The notes below the pieces were generated by a model, which had not been told where the DNA came from, made no database searches, and saw only the letters and a program-made list of their open reading frames with translations. A stretch of 31,503 bases of DNA from JAAYJM01 sp964498585 (GTDB lineage Bacteria; Bacteroidota; Ignavibacteria; Kapaibacteriales; UBA2268), in NCBI GenBank assembly GCA_964498585.1, contig CAZCHH010000042.1, forward strand, positions 1 through 31,503. Reading direction: 5' to 3'. Of this stretch, positions 7,082 through 14,868 are shown piece by piece (the first letter of the stretch is position 1; each line of letters starts with the position of its first letter). The translations under genes and the position numbers were made by a program.

Positions 7082-7567
7082 ATGAAAAAATTTACTTTTT
7101 TACTTTTTCTATTTTTATTTATCAATAGTTTTAAACTTTATTCCAACCAAGAAAGCACAGAAAAAATAATCAATGATTTTGTAAATACATATAAAGATTC
7201 AAATTTTGTTCATCCTGATTTGTTTGAAAACGTTACCTTATTAATAGATAGAATAAAATTCAGTAATATGAACGGAAAAATCTCAATAAATGTTAGTGAT
7301 AAGGAAGACAATAATTCAAGCGAAAAAAATTCAAATTATGTAGTAGTTTCAGTTAAAGATAATGGTGTAGGCATTCAGGAACAGGATATTAACAAGTTAT
7401 TCAGAATAGACATAAACCATACTACATTGGGGACATCTAATGAAAAAGGAACAGGATTAGGTCTTATTCTTTGTAAGGAATTTATTGAAAAGCACAATGG
7501 ACAAATATGGGCTGAAAGCAAGATTGATGACGGAGCTACTTTTTATTTCACACTTTTAAAAACTTAA
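7082..7567 (+). CDS. Truncated histidine-kinase ATPase domain with signal peptide (possibly decayed)
   Basis: 161 residues from the ATG at 7082; in-frame ATGs at 7022 and 7064 would add a tail before the signal peptide. An N-terminal signal sequence (MKKFTFLLFLFLFINSF) is joined after some 25 residues to a C-terminal HATPase_c domain. The domain has a G1 box DNGVGI, an F-like LFRID, a G2 box GTGLGL and the terminal GQIWAESKIDDGATFYFTL. Full sensor kinases need a dimerisation/phospho-acceptor helix (HisKA) and sensor region, and both are missing. The N box, normally NLxxNAIKFS, reads LLIDRIKFS: the metal-binding Asn is gone and a residue is deleted. It therefore looks like an internally deleted kinase gene, although the frame is open. 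The stop is 4 bases before the ROK gene. Confidence 0.6.
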   Translation: MKKFTFLLFLFLFINSFKLYSNQESTEKIINDFVNTYKDSNFVHPDLFENVTLLIDRIKFSNMNGKISINVSDKEDNNSSEKNSNYVVVSVKDNGVGIQEQDINKLFRIDINHTTLGTSNEKGTGLGLILCKEFIEKHNGQIWAESKIDDGATFYFTLLKT

Positions 7568-7571
7568 AAAT

Positions 7572-8510
7572 ATGTATCTTGGTATTGATTTAGGAGGAAC
7601 AAATTTAAAATTCGGTATTATTAATAGCGAATCACAGCTAATTTGTCAAACAACAAAACCAACAAATTCAAAAAAAGGACCTAATGAACTAATCAGATAT
7701 ATAATTTATGCAACGAAGCAATTGCTAGAAAAATATCCAGAAATTAAGTCAATAGGTATGGGCATACCCGGTATGGTTTCTAATGATAATTTAGTCCGTC
7801 TTGCACCAAATTTACCGGGATGGAAAGATATAGACATAAGAAGTAAATTCCTTAATGAGATTTCCATTCCTTTTGCTATAGAAAATGATTCCAATACTGC
7901 CTGCCTTGCTGAGCTTGAACTTGGTGCTGGAAAGAATATTGATAATTTTATTTATATAACGCTTGGGACTGGAGTTGGCGGAACTATTGTTATTAACAGA
8001 AAAATCTATCGCGGCCAAAACGGTTTTGCCGGCGAAATTGGTCATTTGATTATTGACTTAAATGCTAAAATAAATTTACAAAATCCTTATCGAACAGGGA
8101 TATTAGAAGAATTTATAGGTAGAAAGCAAATTATCGACTATGCGAACAAAGAAATTGCCCGTAATCCAAGCTCTGCTTTACATTCTTATCCCAAGACAGA
8201 CCCTTTCTTTGTTACTGAAGCTATTGAAAATCAAAATGATGTTACTGCCCGTCGCATTTTTGAAAGAATTGGAAATATTCTTGGTATTGGGCTTTGTTCT
8301 GCCATAAATATATTAGATATACCTGTTATTGTGATTGGTGGCGGAATTTCTCAAGCTCATAAATTGCTTTTTGATACTGCCTTAAAAACTATTCAGCAAA
8401 GAGTAATTCCAGCTTTATCAACTCAGGTAGAAATCCGCATTGCCCATTTTACAAAAGATGCTGGAGTAATTGGAGCTGCTTTGCTTGGCAAAAAATTAAT
8501 TGATGCTTAA
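7572..8510 (+). CDS. ROK-family sugar kinase (glucokinase-like)
   Basis: 312 residues, the usual ROK length. The ATP-binding phosphate-1 loop is GIDLGGTNLKFG (residues 4-15). The catalytic Asp106 is in AIENDSNTA, phosphate-2 is in TLGTGVGGTIV, and the adenosine site is GGGIS. These enzymes phosphorylate glucose, fructose or N-acetyl hexosamines in the cytoplasm. The structural zinc site of ROK proteins (a His followed by CxCGxxGCxE) is incomplete: His158 in GEIGH is present, but the cysteine cluster is replaced by a segment around NPYRTGILEEF with no Cys. Cysteine-less ROK members exist, and the substrate cannot be assigned. The ATG at 7572 is four bases after the preceding kinase-like ORF. 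Confidence 0.85.
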   Translation: MYLGIDLGGTNLKFGIINSESQLICQTTKPTNSKKGPNELIRYIIYATKQLLEKYPEIKSIGMGIPGMVSNDNLVRLAPNLPGWKDIDIRSKFLNEISIPFAIENDSNTACLAELELGAGKNIDNFIYITLGTGVGGTIVINRKIYRGQNGFAGEIGHLIIDLNAKINLQNPYRTGILEEFIGRKQIIDYANKEIARNPSSALHSYPKTDPFFVTEAIENQNDVTARRIFERIGNILGIGLCSAINILDIPVIVIGGGISQAHKLLFDTALKTIQQRVIPALSTQVEIRIAHFTKDAGVIGAALLGKKLIDA

Positions 8511-8604
8511 TTGTTTAAAATTTATAAAAATGTTATATTTTAGAAGAATATTTTAATTCATTTTTGAATTAAGATAATTTGACAAAAAAACAGAACAAAT
8601 ATAG

Positions 8605-10041
8605 ATGAGCCGAGCAAAAAAAGTAATAAAAAATCTTTTTTCACTGACAGTTGCTGAAATCGCTTCAAAAGGAATAATATTTATTACAACCGCATACCTT
8701 GCAAGAGTATTACAACCGGAAGGATTTGGAATTATCGGATATGCAAATTCTTTTATAGCTTATTTTTTAATAATCGTAAATCTTGGTTTTAACGTTTTTG
8801 GTGTCCGTGAAGTTTCAAAAAATCCTTATACTCAAAATATAAAGAACTATGTAAATAATATCGTATCAATAAGAAGTATATTTTCAATAATTTCATTTTT
8901 AATATACTTCATAATAATTTTGATTATAGATAAGCCGGTTGACGTCAAATTAGTACTTCTTGTTACCGGATTTAATCTTTTTTCTTATGCAGTAATGCTT
9001 GATTGGGTATTTGTCGGACTTGAAAGAATGGAAATACAGGCAATAAGGCAGTTGATTACCGGAATTTTAAATTTAGTAGGAATTTTTATTTTTGTTAACG
9101 ATAGAACAGACACTGTCATTGCAGCTGCTATATTTTCTGCAGCCACTGCAATTAATAGTTGCTGGATTTTTCTTTATTACTTGAAATTATATAAAAACTT
9201 TAAATTTGAAAAAAATGCTATTCTATGGAAAAGTATTTTAAAATCCTCTTTACCAATTGGACTGACTAACCTATGTGTAATCCTTTATTCATCTTTTAGT
9301 ATATTAATTTTAGGTTTTTTTAGGACATACTACGAAACAGGAGTTTATGATGCTGCTTTTCGCTTTTATAGTTTAACTATGATGCCGGTTGGTATTATTC
9401 AGGGTGCTTTTCTACCTTTGCTTTCAAGGTCAAACGAATTGAAAGACAAGCGTTTGGTAATGGATAAATTCAATACTTTACTGCTTATCGTTGGTGCTAT
9501 AATATGTGGGATTATTTTTACTTTTTCCGAACCTTTTTCTAATATTGTTTTCGGTAGTAAATTTGTTGAAACTGGGTGGATTTTAAGATTTTTAATGTTT
9601 TCAGCAATGTTTGCTTACTTTAATCAGGGGCATTTGATTGCTCTTTCTGCTTGGAATAAAGAAAATTTAGTCCTAAAATGTATTGCGGTTTCAGGTGTTA
9701 CAAGCGTTTTACTGAATTTAATCATTACTCCAAACTATGGCACTATAGGCGCTGCTTCAATTAGTATATTCAGTGAATTTTTGACTGTTGTGTTATTTGC
9801 TGTTTTTACTTTTAAATTGATTAAGACAACTTATGTGTTCAAAATGTTCAGATTAATGGCAATAGCTGCTGCTTCCTGCTTAATCGGGTATTTGACTTAT
9901 GACTATGGACTGCATTATTTTTTATCAGCATTTTTGTCTTTTATTATTTATTCTGTTCTTGTTATCCAATTGAAAATAGTTAATATAAAAGAGATTATTT
10001 CATATTTTAAACCGAAGGAGAATGCGATTAATGAAATATGA
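8605..10041 (+). CDS. Polysaccharide flippase (Wzx/MATE-like, oligosaccharide flippase family)
   Basis: 478 residues with about 12-14 hydrophobic helices and the family N-terminus (KVIKNLFSLTVAEIASKGI, ARVLQPEGFGIIGYANSF). Members move undecaprenyl-linked oligosaccharide units across the inner membrane for O-antigen, capsule or exopolysaccharide. The C-terminal six residues overlap the next gene, glf, implying co-transcription and translational coupling. The pair suggests that the exported glycan contains galactofuranose, although no glycosyltransferase lies in the window. The start at 8605 has no clear Shine-Dalgarno. Confidence 0.87.
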   Translation: MSRAKKVIKNLFSLTVAEIASKGIIFITTAYLARVLQPEGFGIIGYANSFIAYFLIIVNLGFNVFGVREVSKNPYTQNIKNYVNNIVSIRSIFSIISFLIYFIIILIIDKPVDVKLVLLVTGFNLFSYAVMLDWVFVGLERMEIQAIRQLITGILNLVGIFIFVNDRTDTVIAAAIFSAATAINSCWIFLYYLKLYKNFKFEKNAILWKSILKSSLPIGLTNLCVILYSSFSILILGFFRTYYETGVYDAAFRFYSLTMMPVGIIQGAFLPLLSRSNELKDKRLVMDKFNTLLLIVGAIICGIIFTFSEPFSNIVFGSKFVETGWILRFLMFSAMFAYFNQGHLIALSAWNKENLVLKCIAVSGVTSVLLNLIITPNYGTIGAASISIFSEFLTVVLFAVFTFKLIKTTYVFKMFRLMAIAAASCLIGYLTYDYGLHYFLSAFLSFIIYSVLVIQLKIVNIKEIISYFKPKENAINEI

Positions 10042-11152
10042 TTTTATGATTGTTGGTGCCGGATTTGCTGGTGCTGTGCTTGCTGAACGTATTGCAAGCC
10101 AACTTAATAAAAAAGTTTTAATAGTTGACAAAAGGAATCATATCGCAGGAAATTGCTATGATTACTACGATACTAACGGAGTATTAGTCCATAAATATGG
10201 ACCTCATGCTTTTCATACTAATTTAAAAAAAGTATGGAATTACCTTTCCAAGTTTACTCAATGGCATTTCTATAATCATAAAGTACTTGCTGTTGTTGAT
10301 GGGAAAAAAATTCCTATTCCGTTCAATTTTAACTCATTAGAAATATTATTTCCTAAAAATATTGCTGAAAAATACATTGATAAATTATTAAACTACTACG
10401 AATTTGGACTTAAAATTCCAATTCTTAAAATGCTTGAAAATCAAGATAGTGACATAAAATTCTTAGCAGATTATATATACAAAAACATTTTTTATTTTTA
10501 CAACATTAAGCAGTGGGGGCTTAAGCCAGAAGAACTTGATTATTCAGTTTCTTCACGTGTTCCGATTTTACTTAGCAGAGACGACAGATATTTTCAGGAT
10601 TTCTACCAGGCAATACCAAAATCCGGCTATACTTCATTATTTAAGAATTTACTATCATCAAAAAATATACATATTCTTTTAAACGCAGATTACCGTAGTC
10701 TTATTGACAATACCGATTTTGATAAGCTGATTTATACAGGAGAAATTGATGCTTTCTTCGATTATCTTCATGGGAAACTGCCTTATAGAAGTTTGAAATT
10801 CAATTTTGAGCAAAAAGAAATGGAATATTTTCAGGAACTATCGCAGGTGAATTATCCCAACGATTTTGATTTTACCCGAATTACTGAATTCAAACACTTT
10901 TTAAATCAACAAACATCAACAACCACTATTGCTCTTGAATATCCGGAAGAATACATTCAAGAAACAAACGAACCCTATTATCCTGTACCTGCAATAGAAA
11001 GCCAGGTCATTTTTGATAAATACAGGAAAGAAATGGAAAAACTTGCAGACAGCGTTATTTTCGTTGGTCGCCTTGCTGAATATAAATATTATAATATGGA
11101 CCAAATTGTTAGCGTGGCTTTGCATACTTTTGAAAATAAAGCATGCTTATAG
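10031..11152 (+). CDS. glf: UDP-galactopyranose mutase
   Basis: 373 residues; FAD flavoenzyme converting UDP-galactopyranose to UDP-galactofuranose in the cytoplasm. The N-terminal Rossmann motif is DFMIVGAGFAGAVLAE. It is followed by VDKRNHIAGNCYD, the GPHAFHTN substrate/FAD loop, and a C-terminal FVGRLAEYKYYNMDQIV segment that closes the FAD site. Length matches bacterial UGMs (~370-390). An in-frame ATG at 10022 would add three residues, but the AAGGAG Shine-Dalgarno at 10014-10019 is only two bases from it and about eleven from 10031, so 10031 is preferred. It overlaps the flippase gene by 11 bases. Confidence 0.92.
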   Translation: MKYDFMIVGAGFAGAVLAERIASQLNKKVLIVDKRNHIAGNCYDYYDTNGVLVHKYGPHAFHTNLKKVWNYLSKFTQWHFYNHKVLAVVDGKKIPIPFNFNSLEILFPKNIAEKYIDKLLNYYEFGLKIPILKMLENQDSDIKFLADYIYKNIFYFYNIKQWGLKPEELDYSVSSRVPILLSRDDRYFQDFYQAIPKSGYTSLFKNLLSSKNIHILLNADYRSLIDNTDFDKLIYTGEIDAFFDYLHGKLPYRSLKFNFEQKEMEYFQELSQVNYPNDFDFTRITEFKHFLNQQTSTTTIALEYPEEYIQETNEPYYPVPAIESQVIFDKYRKEMEKLADSVIFVGRLAEYKYYNMDQIVSVALHTFENKACL

Positions 11153-11271
11153 TTAATACGATAACAAATTTTAAATATGAAAAACTGTTATATTACATTC
11201 TTTTTTTGTTATTCTTATTATTTTTACTAATTTATATTTTAGTTATGATTTTATTAAATTATTAATTAATT

Positions 11272-11778
11272 ATGGAAAAAATTGCTATTTATCCCGGAAC
11301 ATTCGACCCAATAACACTTGGACATATTGATGTTATTAATCGGGCTTCAAAAATATTTGACAGAATTATTGTTGCTATTGCAATAAATCAGAAGAAACAA
11401 ACACTTTTTTCATTAGAAGAGCGCTTAGAACTTGCAACAGAAGCACTAAAAGATTACACTAATATTGAGGTAAAATTAGTAAGAGGACTAATAGTTGATT
11501 TTGCTATCGAAATGAAAGCTACTGCATTAATTCGAGGTTTAAGGGCTGTATCTGATTTTGAATATGAATTTCAAATTGCACTAATGAATAAAAAAATAGC
11601 TAATAAAATTGATACAGTATTTCTTATGCCAGACGAAAAATATACGTATTTAAATTCTTCAATTATTCGTGAATTATCGAGTTATGGTAAAGATGTAAGT
11701 GATTTTGTTCCAACAATCGTCTCAATTAAATTGAAAGAGAAATTTTTAAAAGGAAATGACAATAAGAGAAGCACATAA
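11272..11778 (+). CDS. coaD: Phosphopantetheine adenylyltransferase
   Basis: 168 residues; penultimate enzyme of coenzyme A synthesis, transferring AMP from ATP to 4'-phosphopantetheine. The nucleotidyltransferase motif TLGH lies at residues 15-18 after YPGTFDPI. RGLRAVSDFEYEFQIALMN is the family substrate-binding segment, and NSSIIRELSSYGKDVSDFVP is the second nucleotide-binding motif (ISSxxxR type). Full length. The last 23 bases overlap the start of hrcA. Confidence 0.96.
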   Translation: MEKIAIYPGTFDPITLGHIDVINRASKIFDRIIVAIAINQKKQTLFSLEERLELATEALKDYTNIEVKLVRGLIVDFAIEMKATALIRGLRAVSDFEYEFQIALMNKKIANKIDTVFLMPDEKYTYLNSSIIRELSSYGKDVSDFVPTIVSIKLKEKFLKGNDNKRST

Positions 11779-12799
11779 TATTTTGAATGAACGAGAGCAG
11801 ATGATTCTGCAAACATTAATTCAACTCTATATATTGAAGGCAAGCCCAATCGGTTCGCGAACTTTATCGAAATATTTAGAGCGTGAATTGAATTTAAGTC
11901 CAGCTACTCTTCGCAATATTATGTCCGATTTGGAAGAGATGGAATACATTGCCCATCCGCATACTTCCGCCGGAAGAATTCCAACTGACAAGGGCTATCG
12001 TTTCTATGTCGATTCTCTTATGAATATTCAGTATTTAACTGATAAGGAAATTTACTCTTTAGAACAGACTCTCAGCAATATTCCAAGCGATAACGTTTTA
12101 AAAGATGCTACAAAACTACTTGGTCTGATTTCAAAATATTTAGCTATCGTCCAAATTCCTACAATAACAAATCTTATTGTTCATAAAATTGAGTTGATTT
12201 CTATATCTTCTACCCGCTTACTTGTTATCATTGCTCTTGATTCAAATATTGTTAAAACAGCAACTTTAGAAGCAGATTTTGAGATAGGGACCCAGCATCT
12301 CGACGAGATTTCAACTCTAATTAATGAAAAAATTTCCGGAAAATCACTTAATTTCATCAAAGAAAATTTTTCTGCTTTAGTTTCAGATATTGATACTCCT
12401 AATCCAACTTTGCTTAGGTTCTTTGTTGATTCTGTTGATTTACTTTTCGATAAATACAGCAGTACAGAACGCATTCATATTGCAGGAACTAAGCATTTAC
12501 TAAATGAACCAGAGTTTGAAGATGTGGATAAAATTCGAGGTATAATGGAGCTAATCGAAAACGAAGACATTATTATTCATATTCTATCTCAATATGAAAA
12601 CAAAGACAGTGATTTTCAAATTCTTATTGGAAAAGAAATGAATAATGAACTTCTTGATGACTATAGCTTAGTTCTTTCAAACTATCAAATTGGACATGCA
12701 ACTGGTTCTATAGGGCTTATCGGACCTAAACGTATGAATTATTCCAAAATGGTTTCTCTTGTAAGCCAAATCTCAAAAATTATTTCAAGAAAAGAGTAA
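11756..12799 (+). CDS. hrcA: Heat-inducible transcription repressor HrcA
   Basis: 347 residues. The N-terminal winged helix spans about residues 1-75, with LSPATLRNIMSDLEEMEYI and HPHTSAGRIPTDKGYRFYVDSL; the central GAF-like and inserted domains follow. HrcA binds CIRCE inverted repeats (TTAGCACTC-N9-GAGTGCTAA) and represses groESL and dnaK operons until heat titrates GroEL. I find no CIRCE element in this window and no dnaK/grpE neighbours, so targets must lie elsewhere. It overlaps coaD by 23 bases, so the two are likely co-expressed. A MITE-like repeat begins directly at its stop codon. Confidence 0.95.
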   Translation: MTIREAHNILNEREQMILQTLIQLYILKASPIGSRTLSKYLERELNLSPATLRNIMSDLEEMEYIAHPHTSAGRIPTDKGYRFYVDSLMNIQYLTDKEIYSLEQTLSNIPSDNVLKDATKLLGLISKYLAIVQIPTITNLIVHKIELISISSTRLLVIIALDSNIVKTATLEADFEIGTQHLDEISTLINEKISGKSLNFIKENFSALVSDIDTPNPTLLRFFVDSVDLLFDKYSSTERIHIAGTKHLLNEPEFEDVDKIRGIMELIENEDIIIHILSQYENKDSDFQILIGKEMNNELLDDYSLVLSNYQIGHATGSIGLIGPKRMNYSKMVSLVSQISKIISRKE

Positions 12800-12948
12800 T
12801 ACCAAACCGCTTACAATAATATCAATATATTATGTCATTACGAGCGCAGCGAGAAATCTCACGTCATTGCTACCACGATACTTGAGATTCCTCACTTTGT
12901 TTAGGAATGACATTTTGATTTTGCACTTTTAGTTAGCGGTTTAGTGTT
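12798..12948. repeat. MITE-like palindromic element after hrcA
   Basis: About 150 bp bounded by inverted ends ACCAAACCGCTTAC (left) and GTTAGCGGTTTAGTGTTAC (right). Nested inside is an imperfect palindrome of the family ending GAATGACA (GAGCGCAGCGAGAAATCTC ... GAGATTCCTCAC), also found at 18920-19004 and 21455-21530. The TAGCGGTTTGGTATTA end recurs at 21860-21875. No ORF, so presumably a non-autonomous or REP-like repeat. Confidence 0.65.
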
Positions 12949-12991
12949 ACTTCACTGAAAGCACTTCTACGGTGAAAGTGTGGTTTTCTGA

Positions 12992-13195
12992 AACTGTGAT
13001 TTATTTGATTTTTATGATTAAGAAATGATAAGAAAAACAAACTCTTAATCATCTCGTTATCACATAAATCATAAAAATCATAGTTCAAAATATTGTCTGA
13101 ACTGTGATTTATTTGATTTTTATGATTAAGAAATGATAAGAAAAACAAACTCTTAATCATCTCTTCATCATATAAATCACAAGAATCATAGTTCA
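12992..13195. repeat. Two tandem 96-bp imperfect palindromes
   Basis: Units 12992-13087 and 13100-13195 are nearly identical, separated by 12 bases. Each begins AACTGTGATTTATTTGATTT and ends ATCATAGTTCA, with inner arms ATGATTAAGA / TCTTAATCAT, so each unit can fold into a long hairpin. Differences between units are concentrated in the distal arm. A minus-strand ORF that spans both units is a by-product of the repeat. A candidate minus-strand promoter (13256-13286) points into the array. Confidence 0.75.
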
Positions 13196-13255
13196 AAAAG
13201 CAAATTTGTTAATACCTAAAATATCATTTCTCTTTCTTCTTTCCTAATTTTTCTA

Positions 13256-13286
13256 CAAATTAAAACTTTCCTTTTTAAAAAGCAAA
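13256..13286 (-). promoter_or_regulatory. Candidate promoter copy with no gene downstream
   Basis: Minus strand: TTTG (13283-13286), 19-base spacer, TTAATTTG (13256-13263). This is one mismatch from the Bacteroidota consensus TTTG-N19-TAnnTTTG. About 60 bp around it (13227-13290) are almost identical to 14050-14110, which precedes the HEPN gene. Here only the palindromic repeats follow, so it is either the relic of a lost gene pair or it transcribes the repeats. Confidence 0.4.
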
Positions 13287-13349
13287 TTTATTTAATAAAA
13301 ATATTTAAAAAGATATTCCATATTTTCTTGTATATGTAATATCTAAAAT

Positions 13350-13613
13350 TCAGGCATATACAGAATTTGGATTTTCGGGCATAATAGAAATTCTGTAACC
13401 ATAATTAATTAACATATCTACAGCAAGTTCAGAAGCATAATGCCGCATATTAATTTCTTCGTCTTCATCCATATTTGCAATTACATTAATCCAAATATGT
13501 TCAGAATCGTCTGGAGAAACATCAAGATTTTTAAACTCTATTTCTGGATATTTACTTCTAACTTTATTAAATAGTTCATCAACAAGTTGCTTTTGTTTAT
13601 AGTTGATTTTCAT
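13350..13613 (-). CDS. Small partner protein of the HEPN toxin
   Basis: An 87-residue acidic protein starting with ATG at 13613, overlapping the HEPN gene by 17 bases. It has two alpha-beta units: EIEFKNLDVSPDDSEHIWI followed by NVIANMDEDEEINMRHYA, and a terminal helix plus YRISIMPENP strand. HEPN toxins are usually paired with a minimal nucleotidyltransferase carrying GSxARGxxxSDxDL. That motif is not present, so if this is the antitoxin it is a non-catalytic or different type. I do not recognise the family. The element at 13308-13345 lies immediately 3'. Confidence 0.65.
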   Translation of the reverse strand: MKINYKQKQLVDELFNKVRSKYPEIEFKNLDVSPDDSEHIWINVIANMDEDEEINMRHYASELAVDMLINYGYRISIMPENPNSVYA

Positions 13614-13974
13614 TGATTACTCCAAGAATTAGTGAACAAAATTCAGTAGAATCTTTTAGCTGTTGTTTAGCATTTTTTTTACTTGTTCCATTTTTATAGT
13701 CAGCGTCATTTCTTATGTCTTGTATATCACTCAAATATCTTTTATATTTAGCAGGAAACAACTTTCTTTTATTTATGAATGTATCAACAAACAATGCCTG
13801 AATAGTTCTATGGTCAATGCTGGGCTTAATTCCAGCTGCAAATAATAATGCAATAGCAAAATGGAATGCTGCATAATAAGCACGATTTGCGGAAGCATTG
13901 TATTTCCCTTTTTCAAATAGCAACTCTGCTGCCTCCAAATTCTCAACAGCTCTGTTTTTAAAAGAATCTTTCAT
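13597..13974 (-). CDS. HEPN-domain protein (putative RNase toxin)
   Basis: 125 residues, all-alpha, matching the PF05168-type HEPN layout: RAVENLEAAELLFEKGKYNA, then SANRAYYAAFHFAIALL, then a C-terminal helix with RNDADYKNG. HEPN proteins are metal-independent RNases or their relatives. The usual active pair Rx4-6H reads R-x4-Y here (R...DY), as in many PF05168 members, so catalytic activity is not assured. The gene starts at ATG 13974 downstream of a candidate promoter at 14079-14109, and its partner overlaps its 3' end. The HEPN-first order is like the other pairs in this island. Confidence 0.8.
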   Translation of the reverse strand: MKDSFKNRAVENLEAAELLFEKGKYNASANRAYYAAFHFAIALLFAAGIKPSIDHRTIQALFVDTFINKRKLFPAKYKRYLSDIQDIRNDADYKNGTSKKNAKQQLKDSTEFCSLILGVINENQL

Positions 13975-14078
13975 TTAAGTTTAGCTTTATTAAAAAACCA
14001 TAATTAAAGAAAGTAAGAACACAGTTAATAAATTTTTATAAAATGTGTTTATTCCTTTCTTCTTTCCTAATTTTCCTA

Positions 14079-14109
14079 CAAATTAAAACTTTCCTTTTTA
14101 AAATGCAAA
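14079..14109 (-). promoter_or_regulatory. Candidate promoter for the HEPN pair
   Basis: Minus strand: TTTG (14106-14109), exactly 19 bases, then TTAATTTG (14079-14086). One mismatch to the Bacteroidota -33/-7 consensus. It is a near-identical copy of 13256-13286, and the spacer AAAAAGGAAAGTTT is also shared with 15566-15597. The leader to the HEPN ATG is about 100 bases. Confidence 0.45.
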
Positions 14110-14124
14110 TTATTTTTGATAATG

Positions 14125-14337
14125 TTAGGTATATGACAAATGGAAGTCATTTTTAATAAGCATTTCCATTTCTTTTATTCTTTTAAGAACTGTATTTGTA
14201 CTTCTATTGTTTTTTATATCTTCTTTTAAAAGATTTAAATTCATTTCCAAATCAAATTTTAGTGATTCTTCAATGTATGCTTTTTTGAATGATTCTGATT
14301 GAGATAATTTATTGAAGTGTTCTTCTGCTATATTCAT
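14125..14337 (-). CDS. Partner of the Gp49-like toxin, lacking an HTH
   Basis: 70 residues, starting with ATG at 14337 in a 4-base ATGA-type overlap with the toxin stop. The N-terminus (AEEHFNKLSQSESFKKAYIEE) looks like the toxin-binding start of the XRE-type antitoxins that accompany HigB/Gp49 toxins. Where those continue into a 55-residue helix-turn-helix, this protein has only LKEDIKNNRSTNTVLKRIKEMEMLI and ends. It should therefore be unable to bind DNA in the usual way, and autoregulation would need another factor. It may be a genuinely short antitoxin or a truncated one; the frame is intact. Confidence 0.65.
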   Translation of the reverse strand: MNIAEEHFNKLSQSESFKKAYIEESLKFDLEMNLNLLKEDIKNNRSTNTVLKRIKEMEMLIKNDFHLSYT

Positions 14338-14699
14338 TTTTTATGCTCCTTATAATAATTCCAGATTTTAATTGCTTTTGATATTTCATATTTAGGAGTT
14401 GTTCTTGTTTTCTTAATAAATCCATTTGTGAAAATGATTTCTTTATTGTGTTCGTAAAAATAAAGATTACGAGATATTCTATTTTCAAAATTAACTCTTA
14501 ATTCAAAAATTCCATCTGATATTTGTTTCGATAATCTTTCTGGTATTTTAATATTATTATTTTTAAATTCAATTAATTTATGTATGTAAAGATATATCTT
14601 TGCCTGTTCTTTTTCTGAAAGGGAATTAATAAAGTCTATTATCGGTACTCTATTGTTGTATTCTGCAAAGTTATAGGTAAATTCTGTTATATTTTTCAT
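14334..14699 (-). CDS. RelE/HigB-superfamily toxin, phage Gp49-like
   Basis: 121 residues from ATG 14699; an in-frame TTG two codons upstream is possible. Matches the Gp49-like (PF05973) pattern: VPIIDFINSLSEKEQAKIY, then IPERLSKQISDGIFELRVNF, RISRNLYFYEHNKEIIFTNGF and KKTRTTPKYEISKAIKIW. These toxins are ribosome-dependent mRNA endonucleases of type II systems. The basic residues around R...R-LYF and KKT are the expected nuclease surface. Gene order is toxin then partner, as in higBA. Confidence 0.85.
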   Translation of the reverse strand: MKNITEFTYNFAEYNNRVPIIDFINSLSEKEQAKIYLYIHKLIEFKNNNIKIPERLSKQISDGIFELRVNFENRISRNLYFYEHNKEIIFTNGFIKKTRTTPKYEISKAIKIWNYYKEHKK

Positions 14700-14868
14700 A
14701 AGCAATATTTATGAATATCACGCAATTTTAAAATATTATCATATATAACTTACTTACTATTAAAATATAAAAATTTTATTATTTTTACAAGTGATATTTA
14801 AAAAAAACTTGCCATTTCCAAAAAAATGCCTTTTTTTTGACACTTGACACTACCTCTAATGAACGAAT

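Noticed and set aside
11756..13000. CIRCE operator for HrcA
   Set aside because: No TTAGCACTC...GAGTGCTAA pair found near hrcA or elsewhere in the window.
12933..13196. 87-aa minus-strand ORF with an internal duplicated block
   Set aside because: It is a read-through of the two tandem 96-bp palindromes. The protein repeat simply mirrors the DNA repeat, and there is no RBS.
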